Notes: a model not told the origin generated them from the sequence alone. Positions 8,551-17,023 are shown, counted from the stretch's first letter. The stretch is DNA of 64,000 nucleotides from Streptomyces sp. IMTB 2501 (GCF_001953885.1 NZ_MQUS01000006.1:62001-126000), one strand, 5' to 3'. Program-made: numbers and translations.

Positions 8551-8898
8551 TTAGTGGTCGAGCGGCATGGTGGCGGACCTGGTGGCGTCGCCGAAACTCC
8601 AGACGATCTTCGGGATCCTCACCCTGGCGGTGACGGTGACGGAGCCGTCCCCTCCCCCGGTCTCGGCACACGTCACGGTGAGTGCGCCGCTGACGGCTCC
8701 GGCGCACGCCTGCTGCGGGTCCTGGCGCAAGGACGCCGCCCGCGCCCCCGCCCGGGCCGCCGTACCGGCCTGCTCGGCGGCATACGCGACGGCCCCGATC
8801 TGGATGCCGGCCATGCCCACGATCAGCAGGACCGGGATGAACCCGAGGTACTCGATGGCGACTTGGCCCGCGTCGCGCCCTCTGCGCCTGTGCGACAT
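8551..8898 (-). CDS. TadE-like pseudopilin
   Basis: A 115-residue TadE family protein. A basic N-terminus leads to Asp-Ala-Gly-Gln-Val-Ala-Ile-Glu-Tyr-Leu-Gly, the pseudopilin motif with the key Glu, then one membrane helix. The exported domain has two cysteines that may form a disulphide. It is the second of two adjacent TadE-like genes, one base after the first, and is thought to act as a minor subunit (TadE/TadF pair) of the Flp pilus. Confidence 0.88.
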   Translation of the reverse strand: MSHRRRGRDAGQVAIEYLGFIPVLLIVGMAGIQIGAVAYAAEQAGTAARAGARAASLRQDPQQACAGAVSGALTVTCAETGGGDGSVTVTARVRIPKIVWSFGDATRSATMPLDH

Positions 8899-8899
8899 C

Positions 8900-9280
8900 T
8901 CAGTGCTTCACCTCCTCGACGGCGCCCGCGTGGCCGTGCACCGTGGCGGGAAAGGAGAACACCCCGGGAAAGAGAACCGGCACCTTGAGGAACACATCGG
9001 CCGTGACATAGCCGGACGGACTGCAGTTCACCGTCGCATCCCCCTTCCACGCCGCCGACAGGTGCTTCATCCCCGCCGCCGAGCAGGCCGCCTGCCGCGC
9101 GCCGCCCGGCGCCGCCGCCGTCCCCGCCCGCACCCCCTCGTCGGCAGCATTCCCGGCAAGCGTGAAGGTGTACCCCACGAGCACGGCCTGCCACATGAGC
9201 ACCAAGGTCAGAATGATCAGCGGAGTCATCCCGAGGAACTCGATGCTGACCTGTCCCCGGTCGCCACCCGGCTTTCTCAC
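8900..9280 (-). CDS. TadE-like pseudopilin
   Basis: A 126-residue TadE family protein. The N-terminus has Asp-Arg-Gly-Gln-Val-Ser-Ile-Glu-Phe-Leu-Gly and a long hydrophobic helix, then an exported domain with a pair of cysteines about residues 66 and 86. It lies 7 bases after the cpaE-like gene and one base before the second TadE-like gene. The two proteins share only the N-terminal motif, which suggests separate minor-pilin roles (TadE versus TadF) rather than recent duplication. Confidence 0.88.
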   Translation of the reverse strand: MRKPGGDRGQVSIEFLGMTPLIILTLVLMWQAVLVGYTFTLAGNAADEGVRAGTAAAPGGARQAACSAAGMKHLSAAWKGDATVNCSPSGYVTADVFLKVPVLFPGVFSFPATVHGHAGAVEEVKH

Positions 9281-9287
9281 GGCCCGC

Positions 9288-10523
9288 TCACTCCTTCCGC
9301 CGCCGGAATCCGACCGTGCCCCGGCCCGGGCCCCCGCGATGGCCGCCCTCGCCCGCCTTCACCAGCCCCAGTTCCCCGGCGAGCGCCCACAGTGCCTGCT
9401 TCACGGAACTCCTGCTGTCCAGTTCATGGACCCTCCCCGCGTCCACGACGGCCTGAAGCTCCTTGAAGTTGGCCGGTACGGTGGTACGAGCCAGCGCCGT
9501 CCCCGTGATGCGCTGCACCAGCGCGGGCTGGATCTCCGTATGCCGTGAATGCCGGTTGACGACGACCGTGGTCTCCTCTGCCTTGCGGATCTGCAGCCGG
9601 TCCCACATCCGTACCGTCCGCTTGGCCGCGCGTACGGAGATCACGTCCGGGGTGGTCACCAGCAGGGCGGTGTCGGCCATCTCCACCACCGCCGCGCCGG
9701 CCCCGCTGAGCTGGGCACCGCAGTCGACCACGACCACCTCATAGCGGGCGCGCAGGGCGCTGACGATCTGGCGGGCGGCGCGGTCGGTGACCTCCTCGCC
9801 GCGTTCACCCTCGGCGGGGGCGAGGAGCAGGACCAGCCCGGTGTCGTGGCGGAAGACGGCGTCGGCGAGGACGCGCGGCGAGATGTCGGCGATGGCGGCG
9901 AGGTCGACCACGGACCGCCGGAACTGGATGTCCAGGTAGGAGGCGATGTCGCCGGTCTGCAGATCCAGATCGACCAGAGCGGTCGGCCGCCCGGAGGCCT
10001 GCGCGGCAAGGGCGAGCTGAATGGCCGCGAGCGTCGCCCCGGCTCCCCCCTTGGCGCCGCTGACCGTGACGACCGTACCGCCGACGCCGCCGAACACATC
10101 GGCGCCGTGGCCGAGATGGCGCCGTACGCCGGTCGACCACTGGGCGACGGCCTGGACTCGGCTGGCGAGTTCCTCGTACGACAGCGGGAGCGCGACCAGG
10201 CCGCGGGCGCCGGAGTCCATGGCGGCGGAGAACAGGCCGGGACTCGCGTCGGTGGTGACGAGGATGACGCCGACGGCGGGGAAGCGCAGGGCGACCTCGC
10301 GGATCAGCTCCAGGGCCGGTACCGGGCCGATCCGCTCGTGTACGACCACGACCTCGGGCAGTTCGTCCACGGACTCGGCGGCGAGGTGGGCGAGGGTGTC
10401 GACCAGTTGGGTGGAGTCGCCGACCGGTGGCTGTGGCTCGGCGTCGGGGAGCTGACTGAGGAGGGTGACGAGGGAGCGGACCGCGTCGGGGTCCGCGCCG
10501 GCCGGGAGGATCCTGGTGGGCAT
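9288..10523 (-). CDS. CpaE/TadZ-like pilus localisation ATPase
   Basis: A 411-residue protein of the CpaE/TadZ class. An N-terminal atypical receiver-like domain (residues 1-140; no obvious phospho-Asp triad) is joined to a ParA/MinD ATPase domain. The ATPase has the deviant Walker A Lys-Gly-Gly-Ala-Gly-Ala-Thr near residue 158, and Val-Asp-Leu-Asp-Leu-Gln and Val-Val-Asp-Cys-Gly motifs. These proteins place the Tad machine at a cell site. It is co-transcribed with cpaB (12-base gap) and the TadE-like genes. The long open frame on the opposite strand across this region is a GC-driven shadow. Confidence 0.9.
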   Translation of the reverse strand: MPTRILPAGADPDAVRSLVTLLSQLPDAEPQPPVGDSTQLVDTLAHLAAESVDELPEVVVVHERIGPVPALELIREVALRFPAVGVILVTTDASPGLFSAAMDSGARGLVALPLSYEELASRVQAVAQWSTGVRRHLGHGADVFGGVGGTVVTVSGAKGGAGATLAAIQLALAAQASGRPTALVDLDLQTGDIASYLDIQFRRSVVDLAAIADISPRVLADAVFRHDTGLVLLLAPAEGERGEEVTDRAARQIVSALRARYEVVVVDCGAQLSGAGAAVVEMADTALLVTTPDVISVRAAKRTVRMWDRLQIRKAEETTVVVNRHSRHTEIQPALVQRITGTALARTTVPANFKELQAVVDAGRVHELDSRSSVKQALWALAGELGLVKAGEGGHRGGPGRGTVGFRRRKE

Positions 10524-10535
10524 GCGGGCCGCCTC

Positions 10536-11243
10536 TCACTTGTCCGTCGCGAGTTCGTAGGTGCGGTCCTTGTCGGGCACGCTGGTCTCGCCGCCGGGCG
10601 CCACCAGCGCGAGCCGGACGCGCTGGGCGAAGGACTCGGCGTAGGTGAGGCGCTGGGCGTCGAGGGTGGACAGCGCGAAGGTGATGGGGACGGCCTGGCT
10701 GGGCTGCTGCTGGTTCTTGCTGCTGTCGGGATCCAGGGCGGTGATCCGGCCGACGTCGAGAACGCGGGCGTTCGTCACGATGATCTTCGACTGGTCCGGG
10801 TCGGCGTCCTTCTTCCCGGCGAAGGTGGCGTAGACGTTGACCCGGGACCCCGGAGTGATCTTGCCGGCCACACCCGTCGCCGCGTCGATCATGATGGCGA
10901 CCTCCTGCTCTCCGGGCTGCAGGGCGGGCTGGTCGACGATCATGTCGGTCTGGAGCAGGGACCCGGCGCGCAGGGTGGTGACGGCGATCTTGCCCTGGAT
11001 CTGGCGGAGATCGGTGACGGCGTTGCCGGACAGCCACCGCTCGGGCATCTTGATCTTCTCGAACTGGCCCGAGTCGAGCGCGGTGTACGGCTTGACGTCG
11101 GACCTGACCCGATAGGCGGTGACCTCGGGCCCGACCTTGGAATCCACGTCGTGGACGACGGAGAGCACGCCGGCGAACGCGCCGAGAGCGCACAGGACCG
11201 ACAGGATCAGGAGTATCACGCCGCGGCGCTGACGGGAGTTCAT
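10536..11243 (-). CDS. cpaB: CpaB/RcpC-like pilus assembly protein
   Basis: A 235-residue Flp pilus assembly protein. It has one N-terminal membrane helix and an exported SAF domain (about residues 40-110) followed by the RcpC/CpaB domain with Gly-Ser-Arg-Val-Asn-Val-Tyr-Ala near residue 134. In proteobacteria CpaB works with the outer-membrane secretin; no secretin exists in this Gram-positive cluster, so here it probably guides the pilus through the wall. It is the second gene of the operon, 60 bases after the zinc-ribbon gene. Confidence 0.88.
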   Translation of the reverse strand: MNSRQRRGVILLILSVLCALGAFAGVLSVVHDVDSKVGPEVTAYRVRSDVKPYTALDSGQFEKIKMPERWLSGNAVTDLRQIQGKIAVTTLRAGSLLQTDMIVDQPALQPGEQEVAIMIDAATGVAGKITPGSRVNVYATFAGKKDADPDQSKIIVTNARVLDVGRITALDPDSSKNQQQPSQAVPITFALSTLDAQRLTYAESFAQRVRLALVAPGGETSVPDKDRTYELATDK

Positions 11244-11303
11244 GAACCGTGCAACCTCATTGGGGGAATCGGTCGAGCGGGATGCGGATCAGGTGCGGGC
11301 GGG

Positions 11304-12167
11304 TCAGGCGGGCGTGCGCTGCTCCAGGGCGCGGGGCGGGGCGGGTTCGTGGACGGGCGGGGTGGCGGAGCAGAAGACACACCGGTCGCCGATGACGTCC
11401 AGGCCGCACCAGTGACAGCTGGTCTGCCGTACGGACGTGACCAGTTGGTACAGAACGGACAGGTCGGCGAGGTAGCTGCAGAACTCGGTCATGCGGCCGG
11501 TCCCCCACCACACCGGGGACTCGGCGGGCAGCGGAACTTCGCGCAGTCCGTGCACGCTCCACTGCCCCGCGAGCCCGGCGACCCAGTCACCCTGCGTCTG
11601 CTGTCCTCTGGCGACGAGCATCCAGGTGTTGAACTCGGGTCCCTTGAGGGTGGCGCCGGGACCGACCTTGACGAGCTGCGGCTCCGGATGCGCGAGGACG
11701 GCGAACTGACTGCCGGGCATCCAGGACTTGGCGTGCGCCTTCAGCCCGACCGGCACCCGGTCCAACCGGGCCACGGAGCCGAGCACGGCCCCGGCGTGGA
11801 TGTAGTGGGTGAGCAGCCGTCCGGCGGAGGCGAGCACGCCCGGACTGAGATCGCAGGAGGCGAGCTGGCGCAGCTGCCGGGCGAGCACGGAGATGCCGAG
11901 GGGCGGCAGGTCGGGCCGGAAGAAGGCGATGCGGTCGCTTTCGAGCAGCGAGCGCAGGGTGTGCAGCCGCCGTACGACGGGCTCCGGGGTGGCCTGGGAG
12001 CAGACGACCACCACATACCCGTACTGCTCGGTCAGGGTGTGGAGTTCGGTGAGCGCGTGCTCCAGCGGCCGCTGGTCGAGGCCGCTCAGCACGACGGCCG
12101 GCATGGTCCGTTCGTCCTGCGCCGGCAGTGCCATGTCGGCACTGGTGACGGCAATGGCAGTTGGCAC
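11304..12167 (-). CDS. Unrecognised protein with C-terminal zinc ribbon, first gene of the Tad operon
   Basis: About 287 residues from the GTG at 12167, which has GGGGAG six bases upstream; the ATG at 12221 is an alternative with weak context. I do not recognise a family. The N-terminal half contains a Rossmann-like strand pattern (Val-Val-Val-Val-Cys near residue 55). The C-terminal end has Cys-His-Trp-Cys, then Cys-Val-Phe-Cys eleven residues on (about residues 251-268), a four-Cys zinc-ribbon-like knuckle. There is no signal peptide or membrane helix, so it is probably cytoplasmic. It heads the pilus operon, 60 bases before cpaB, and is likely a Streptomyces-specific accessory or regulator of the Tad system. 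Confidence 0.75.
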   Translation of the reverse strand: MPTAIAVTSADMALPAQDERTMPAVVLSGLDQRPLEHALTELHTLTEQYGYVVVVCSQATPEPVVRRLHTLRSLLESDRIAFFRPDLPPLGISVLARQLRQLASCDLSPGVLASAGRLLTHYIHAGAVLGSVARLDRVPVGLKAHAKSWMPGSQFAVLAHPEPQLVKVGPGATLKGPEFNTWMLVARGQQTQGDWVAGLAGQWSVHGLREVPLPAESPVWWGTGRMTEFCSYLADLSVLYQLVTSVRQTSCHWCGLDVIGDRCVFCSATPPVHEPAPPRALEQRTPA

Positions 12168-12221
12168 GCGCGGCTCCCCGCTCTTCACACCCGCCGGCCC
12201 ACCGGAGTAACTCCCGCGCAC

Positions 12222-12530
12222 CGGTACGACTTCACTGCGTGACTACGTGAGCACTGTATCCACGGCCGAATGACCGGAGAACAGCGTTTGTGAAGCTCGC
12301 ATGGAACTCTCCCTGCGCAAGTCCCGCCAAATCCGGACAGGTTGAGCTGCCCCATGGCTACGCATTTGGTCTGGACCTCTTGACACTCCGATTGGTCTGG
12401 ACCAACTTGTACGCCAACGGTGGCCACCGTCTCTCACCCCTCCCCGCGAGTTCATATGTCGCGAAGTTGATGTATCGCGCAGCTCATCTGAATTCGGCTC
12501 CCCCGCCGAACTCCCCCACCGGAGGCCCCA
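12222..12530. other. Divergent intergenic region, Tad operon / chitinase
   Basis: About 310 bases without a gene. The left part would hold the promoter of the minus-strand Tad operon; I see no clear hexamers there. The right part holds the chitinase promoter and two DasR-type sites described separately. No small ORF with a ribosome site was found. Confidence 0.6.
12367..12404 (+). promoter_or_regulatory. Chitinase promoter with paired DasR-type (dre) sites
   Basis: Two copies of TGGTCTGGACC(T/A) lie at 12367-12378 and 12393-12404, 26 bases apart. They match the known Streptomyces chitinase direct repeat / DasR responsive element, a near-palindrome of the TGGTCTAGACCA type. A TTGACA -35 box sits between them at 12380-12385, so a bound GntR-family DasR would cover the promoter. 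This predicts repression relieved by glucosamine-6-phosphate, that is, induction by chitin products. Confidence 0.88.
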
Positions 12531-14258
12531 GTGGACCACGCACCAGGCATACCCAGACCCCACGGCCGGCGAATCACCCTGTGGTCCGCCGCCACCGCCC
12601 TCGCCCTCTCCGTAGCGGGCCTCACCGCCGCCGCCGGCCCGGCCTCCGCGGCGGACGTCAACAACGTCAGGAACGCGGGCTACGAGTCGGGCCTGTCCGA
12701 CTGGACCTGTACGGCGGGCAGCGGTACGACGGTCTCCTCCCCGGTGCACAGCGGGAGCGCCGCCCTGAAGGCGACCCCGGCCGGCCAGGACGACGCCCAG
12801 TGCACCCAGACGGTCGCGGTCCAGCCCAACTCGACGTACACGCTGAGCGGGTGGGTGCAGGGCGGCTACTCCTACCTGGGCGTGACGGGCACGGGCACGA
12901 CGGACGTCTCGGCCTGGACCCCCGACTCCACGACCTGGAAGCAACTGTCGACGACCTTCACCACCGGCGCGTCCACGACGTCCGTCACCGTCTACACCCA
13001 CGGCTGGTACGGCCAGGCGGCCTACTACGCCGATGACGTCTCGGTCTACGGCCCCGACGGCGGCGGAGGCGGCGACCCGGCCCCGACGGTCCCCGCGACG
13101 CCGTCCGGCCTGTCCGTCTCCGGTACGACGTCCTCGTCGGTGTCGTTGGCATGGACCGGGGTCTCGGGCGCGACGGGCTACAACGTCTACCGCGACGGCG
13201 CGAAGGTGACGGCGGTGACGGGAACGTCGGCCACGGTGACGGGGCTGACCGCCGCCACGTCGTACACCTTCCAGGTGACGGCGACGAACGCGGCGGGCGA
13301 GTCGGCGAAGTCGGCGTCGGTGACGGGCACGACGGCATCCGCCGGCACGGGCGGCGGCGGAACCGGAGCGGCCCTCCCCAAGCACGCGGTCACGGGCTAC
13401 TGGCAGAACTTCAACAACGGCGCGACGGTCCAGAAGCTGTCGGACGTCCCGTCGTCGTACGACATCATCGCGGTGGCCTTCGCGGACGCGACGTCGACAC
13501 CGGGCGCGGTGACCTTCAACCTGGACTCGTCCGGCCTGGGCGGCTACACGGTCGACCAGTTCAAGGCGGACATCAAGGCGAAGCAGGCGGCCGGCAAGAA
13601 GGTCGTCATCTCGATCGGCGGCCAGAACGGCACGGTGTCGATCAACGACTCGGCTTCGGCGACGAACTTCGCGAACTCGGTCTACTCGCTGATGCAGACG
13701 TACGGCTTCGACGGCGTGGACATCGACCTGGAGAACGGCCTCGACGCGACGTACATGACACAGGCGCTGAGATCTCTCTCCTCGAAGGCGGGCTCATCCC
13801 TGATCATCACGATGGCCCCCCAGACGATCGACATGCAGTCGACGTCGAACACCTACTTCCAGACGGCCCTGAACATCAAGGACATCCTCACGGTCGTCAA
13901 CATGCAGTACTACAACAGCGGTTCCATGCTGGGCTGCGACGGAAAGGTCTACAGCCAGGGGTCGGTCGACTTCCTCACGGCCCTGGCCTGCATCCAGCTC
14001 CAGGGCGGCCTGGCCCCGTCCCAGGTGGGCCTGGGCCTACCGGCTTCCACGAGCGCGGCGGGCAGCGGCTACGTGTCTCCCTCGGTGGTGAACAACGCGC
14101 TGGACTGCCTGACGGCCGGCACGAACTGCGGCTCCTTCAAGCCGTCGAAGACGTATCCGGACCTCCGCGGCGCGATGACCTGGTCCACGAACTGGGACGC
14201 GTCGGCGGGGAACGCCTGGTCGGGCTCGGTGGGGGCGCATGTGCACGCGCTGCCGTAG
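12531..14258 (+). CDS. Secreted GH18 chitinase (CBM-Fn3-GH18)
   Basis: A 575-residue secreted chitinase. A twin-basic signal peptide (Arg-Arg near residue 13, cleavage after Ala-Ser-Ala about residue 40) is followed by a beta-sandwich carbohydrate-binding module (about 42-175), a Gly-rich linker, a fibronectin type III domain (about 185-270), a second Gly linker, and a GH18 barrel (about 285-575). The catalytic motif Asp-Gly-Val-Asp-Ile-Asp-Leu-Glu is at about residues 395-402, with Glu as proton donor. Ser-Ile-Gly-Gly marks the other conserved strand. The domain order matches Streptomyces ChiC/ChiD-type family 18 enzymes. It degrades chitin outside the cell, consistent with the DasR sites upstream. 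Monocistronic, with a strong terminator behind it. Confidence 0.95.
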   Translation: MDHAPGIPRPHGRRITLWSAATALALSVAGLTAAAGPASAADVNNVRNAGYESGLSDWTCTAGSGTTVSSPVHSGSAALKATPAGQDDAQCTQTVAVQPNSTYTLSGWVQGGYSYLGVTGTGTTDVSAWTPDSTTWKQLSTTFTTGASTTSVTVYTHGWYGQAAYYADDVSVYGPDGGGGGDPAPTVPATPSGLSVSGTTSSSVSLAWTGVSGATGYNVYRDGAKVTAVTGTSATVTGLTAATSYTFQVTATNAAGESAKSASVTGTTASAGTGGGGTGAALPKHAVTGYWQNFNNGATVQKLSDVPSSYDIIAVAFADATSTPGAVTFNLDSSGLGGYTVDQFKADIKAKQAAGKKVVISIGGQNGTVSINDSASATNFANSVYSLMQTYGFDGVDIDLENGLDATYMTQALRSLSSKAGSSLIITMAPQTIDMQSTSNTYFQTALNIKDILTVVNMQYYNSGSMLGCDGKVYSQGSVDFLTALACIQLQGGLAPSQVGLGLPASTSAAGSGYVSPSVVNNALDCLTAGTNCGSFKPSKTYPDLRGAMTWSTNWDASAGNAWSGSVGAHVHALP

Positions 14259-14279
14259 CGAGACTGGTTCCTGACGTAC

Positions 14280-14309
14280 GACGCCCGGGCCTTCAGCGGC
14301 CCGGGCGTC
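14280..14309 (+). terminator. Terminator after chitinase
   Basis: A perfect 12-bp stem, GACGCCCGGGCC with its complement, around a 6-base loop, 21 bases after the chitinase stop. There is no T-run, as is usual in Streptomyces. The 180 bases between this hairpin and the epoxide hydrolase stop hold nothing I can identify. Confidence 0.85.
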
Positions 14310-14488
14310 GTCGTGTGAGGGGATGCCATCCGGCCATGTTCGTGCGGGGAAGCATGTCAGCGGCACGAATACCCAGGTCAGGTCCGTACGGCCGTGCTTG
14401 TCCAGGAAGCCGGACACCTGGTGCTACAACATCCGAAAGACCTCGACATGCTCCACGCCTTCTGGAGTGCTGGGTCGCCGAGCCGCGT

Positions 14489-15661
14489 TCACCGATCAGC
14501 GGCCAGCACTGCCGCGAGGCCCTCTTGCAGATCTTTGACGAAATGCTCGGGAACCTCCAGCGACGGGAAATGTCCCCCGTTTTCGGGCGACCTCCATCGG
14601 ACGATTTTCCGGTACCGCTCCTGCGCCCAGGGGCGCGGACACTTCTCGATGTCGCGGGGATACATACTGATTGCCGACGGGACGTCGACCCGAAGTTCGG
14701 GGTCCAGCGAGTTGTGGCTTTCGTAGTAAATGCGGGCCGACGATGCGCCGGTTCTCGTCAGCCAATACAGGGTCACGTCGTCAAGAACGCGGTCTCTGGA
14801 AATCGTCTCGAACGGGCTGTCTCCGGTGTCTGACCACTCGGCGAACTTGTCGAGGATCCAGGCGAGAAGCCCGACCGGTGAGTCGACGAGCGAGTAGCCG
14901 ATGGTCTGCGGTCGGGTCGCCTGCTGCTTCGCGTACGCCGCGCGGTGGTGCCAGAAATCGCGGGTTTCCTCGGTCCACTTGCGCTCGACCGCCGTCAGCC
15001 CGTCCGTTGCCAACCCGGGCGGTCCCTGCGCGAACGTTGTGTGGATGCCGAGAACGTGTGCCGGGAACCTGCCACCGAGAACCGTGGTGATATTGCCTCC
15101 CCAGTCGCCGCCGTGGGCTGCGAACTTGCTGTAGCCGAGCCTTCCCATCAGTTCCACCCACGCGGCCGCGATCTTTTCGGTTCCCCACCCGGTGGTGACC
15201 GGCTTGTCGCTGTAACCAAAGCCAGGCAGCGATGGAACCACGACGTGGAAGGCCGGCGCGTCTGCATCCTTCGGATCTGCCAGCTCGTCCACCACATCGA
15301 TGAACTCGGCAATGCTGCCTGGCCAGCCGTGCGTCAGGATCAGGGGAGTGGCATCCGCGCGCGCGGACCGGCGGTGCAGGAAGTGGATTCCCAGATCATC
15401 AATGGTCGTGCGGAACTGGCCGATCCGGTTGAGACGCTCTTCGAACGACCGCCAGTTGTACCCGGTGCGCCAGTAGTTCACGACATCGACGAGGTCGGCG
15501 AGAGGAACGCCCTGTTCCCAGCGGCGAGGGTCGGGCGCGGCGCGATGGACCGTCTCGGCCTCCGGTAGCCGCGCCGCAGCCAGTCTCGCGCGCAGATCGT
15601 CGAGGGCAGCGTCAGTTGCCCGGGCTTCAAATGCTTGCACGTCGCTGGTTGGACGGGGCAT
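14489..15661 (-). CDS. Epoxide hydrolase family protein
   Basis: A 390-residue alpha/beta hydrolase of the microsomal epoxide hydrolase type. The N-terminal EHN domain (about residues 8-110) has the usual Trp-rich lid segment. The hydrolase core has the oxyanion motif His-Gly-Trp-Pro-Gly-Ser (about 130-135) and the nucleophile Asp in His-Gly-Gly-Asp-Trp-Gly-Gly (about 187-193). A catalytic Tyr and the His of Gly-Gly-His-Phe near residue 367 complete the site. It would open epoxides to diols. Its codon use is less GC-biased than its neighbours, which suggests acquisition. It is divergent from a CGNR regulator gene, with shared operator repeats between them; the regulator probably controls it. 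Confidence 0.9.
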   Translation of the reverse strand: MPRPTSDVQAFEARATDAALDDLRARLAAARLPEAETVHRAAPDPRRWEQGVPLADLVDVVNYWRTGYNWRSFEERLNRIGQFRTTIDDLGIHFLHRRSARADATPLILTHGWPGSIAEFIDVVDELADPKDADAPAFHVVVPSLPGFGYSDKPVTTGWGTEKIAAAWVELMGRLGYSKFAAHGGDWGGNITTVLGGRFPAHVLGIHTTFAQGPPGLATDGLTAVERKWTEETRDFWHHRAAYAKQQATRPQTIGYSLVDSPVGLLAWILDKFAEWSDTGDSPFETISRDRVLDDVTLYWLTRTGASSARIYYESHNSLDPELRVDVPSAISMYPRDIEKCPRPWAQERYRKIVRWRSPENGGHFPSLEVPEHFVKDLQEGLAAVLAADR

Positions 15662-15702
15662 GAGACCTCCTGGCCGTCATGGATCCGGTTACGACCTATC
15701 GC

Positions 15703-15764
15703 GAACCGCCTAAGACGGTTCTAGCAGTCCTCCGAGTCACGCTGCAACCGGCTAAGGTGGTTCC
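15703..15764 (+). promoter_or_regulatory. Pair of operator-like repeats between epoxide hydrolase and CGNR regulator
   Basis: GAACCGCCTAAGACGGTTC (15703-15721) and AACCGGCTAAGGTGGTTCC (15746-15764) are near-copies, each an inverted repeat of AACC(G)/(C)GGTT around a CTAAG core, centred 43 bases apart. The second covers the ribosome site and abuts the ATG of the regulator gene at 15765. This fits dimer-binding autoregulatory operators that also serve the divergent hydrolase gene. Confidence 0.7.
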
Positions 15765-16340
15765 ATGCGTACCGCGTTCCCTGACTTCCGCCTCGGTAAG
15801 GTGCTGGCGACCAGCTTCACGGGGACTCTGTCGGAGCGTCATGGCGACGCTGTGGAGCGCATTCCCACGCCGCACCGACTCATCGACTGGCTGGCAGTGA
15901 ACGGCCTCGCCGTGGACTCCTGCACTACTGCCCAGCTCGGCCTCGCCCGGGAACTGAGGGAGTCGATTCACGCCGCCGCGACAGCGGCCGCGATCCAGGA
16001 CCCTCTCCCTGCGTCTGCTGTCCAGGTCATCAATGACTGCAGCGCTCGGGGTCAGGCCGCGGCGATCCTGACGCCCGACGGTAAGCGGCGATGGCGGCTC
16101 AGCTCCGCTTCCTGCGTGGAAGATGCCCTCAGCGTGATCGCCGCCGACGCGATCAGCGTCATCGCAGGCGAACGAGACGGAAAACTGGCCTTGTGCGCAT
16201 CACCAACCTGCCAAGCCGCCTTCTTCGACACCAGCCAAAGCCGCACTCGCAAATGGTGTGACATGAACACATGTGGGAATCGTCAGAAGAAAGCGCGCTT
16301 CAATGCCAACCAGCGCAAGAACCCTGGATCAGCGGAGTGA
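15765..16340 (+). CDS. CGNR zinc-finger / ABATE-domain regulator
   Basis: A 191-residue protein with an N-terminal ABATE domain (about residues 20-140) and a C-terminal CGNR zinc finger (about 148-188). The finger shows Cys-Ala-Ser-Pro-Thr-Cys, then Arg-Lys-Trp-Cys-Asp-Met-Asn-Thr-Cys-Gly-Asn-Arg, which is the namesake motif. The family is regarded as stress-related DNA-binding regulators. The ATG at 15765 follows AAGG by about six bases. It is divergent from the epoxide hydrolase gene and almost certainly binds the two repeats between them. Its G+C and codon use are slightly lower than the chromosome, matching the hydrolase and suggesting joint transfer. Confidence 0.88.
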   Translation: MRTAFPDFRLGKVLATSFTGTLSERHGDAVERIPTPHRLIDWLAVNGLAVDSCTTAQLGLARELRESIHAAATAAAIQDPLPASAVQVINDCSARGQAAAILTPDGKRRWRLSSASCVEDALSVIAADAISVIAGERDGKLALCASPTCQAAFFDTSQSRTRKWCDMNTCGNRQKKARFNANQRKNPGSAE

Positions 16341-16401
16341 CCGTTACCTCGCTACACCCAAGTGGGCCCCACGCCTGCGACACAGCACACCGCCTCGGCC
16401 G

Positions 16402-16950
16402 TCAGTCGCCGTCCTCGAAGTACGCGTCCAGCACCGCGTCCAGCTGTTCGTCCCACTCCTTGAAGGACGTCCTGGACGTCGCCTCGATCTCGATCGGGTA
16501 CCAGCGGCGGTCCGGGGTGTGCACGGTGATCGTGTAGCGCTTGCCGAAGCGGGGGGACTCCGTCTCGACCGCGGCGATCTCGGCCCAGGCGAACTCGCAG
16601 GACTCCTCGTCCAGGCGGAGGCGGACGCCCTTGCGGTCGGCCTCTATCCTCGCGCGGCGGTCGGAGGCCTCGAAGACCGGGCCGTCGTCGGCCTCGTCCG
16701 TGGGCTCCTCGGTCCCGGCGGATACCGGGGGCTTCTCCGACGACGCCGACGACGCCGGTGCCGGTTGCGGTGCCGACGCTTCCGCGTCCTGTGGCTCCGG
16801 CTCCGGCTCCGCCGACTCGCCGGACTTGGCCGGTGACGGGACGGTGAGTCCGGGGATGAACGCCGGGTCGAAACCGGCGCCCGTCACGGGCTCGGCCTTG
16901 AACGGCTCGGCCTCGGACGGCTTGCTGCTCGCTCCTATGCGCTGCTCCAC
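16402..16950 (-). CDS. Hypothetical protein, acidic/Pro-rich with C-terminal PH-like domain
   Basis: About 182 residues from the GTG at 16950; an ATG at 17016 would add 22 residues with no support. The N-terminal half is a low-complexity Glu/Pro/Ser/Ala linker. The C-terminal 80 residues are compact: Arg-Arg-Ala-Arg-Ile-Glu, then Phe-Ala-Trp-Ala-Glu-Ile, then Arg-Trp-Tyr-Pro-Ile-Glu, a beta-strand pattern like a small PH-type fold. No signal peptide or membrane helix is present. Function unknown. It is 73 bases after the gluconate permease stop in the same direction, perhaps read through. Confidence 0.75.
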   Translation of the reverse strand: MEQRIGASSKPSEAEPFKAEPVTGAGFDPAFIPGLTVPSPAKSGESAEPEPEPQDAEASAPQPAPASSASSEKPPVSAGTEEPTDEADDGPVFEASDRRARIEADRKGVRLRLDEESCEFAWAEIAAVETESPRFGKRYTITVHTPDRRWYPIEIEATSRTSFKEWDEQLDAVLDAYFEDGD

Positions 16951-17023
16951 GGCGGCAGTATGGACGACTTCCCTGTGCCAGAACCAGTCAGCCCGCCCAT
17001 CCCCGGCTTCACTCACGTCACGT

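Noticed and set aside
9549..12242. An 897-codon open frame on the plus strand opposite the cpaB/cpaE genes
   Set aside because: High-GC codon bias on the minus strand leaves the opposite frame free of stops. Composition is Gly/Arg/Asp-rich without domains, and the minus-strand genes have clear families.
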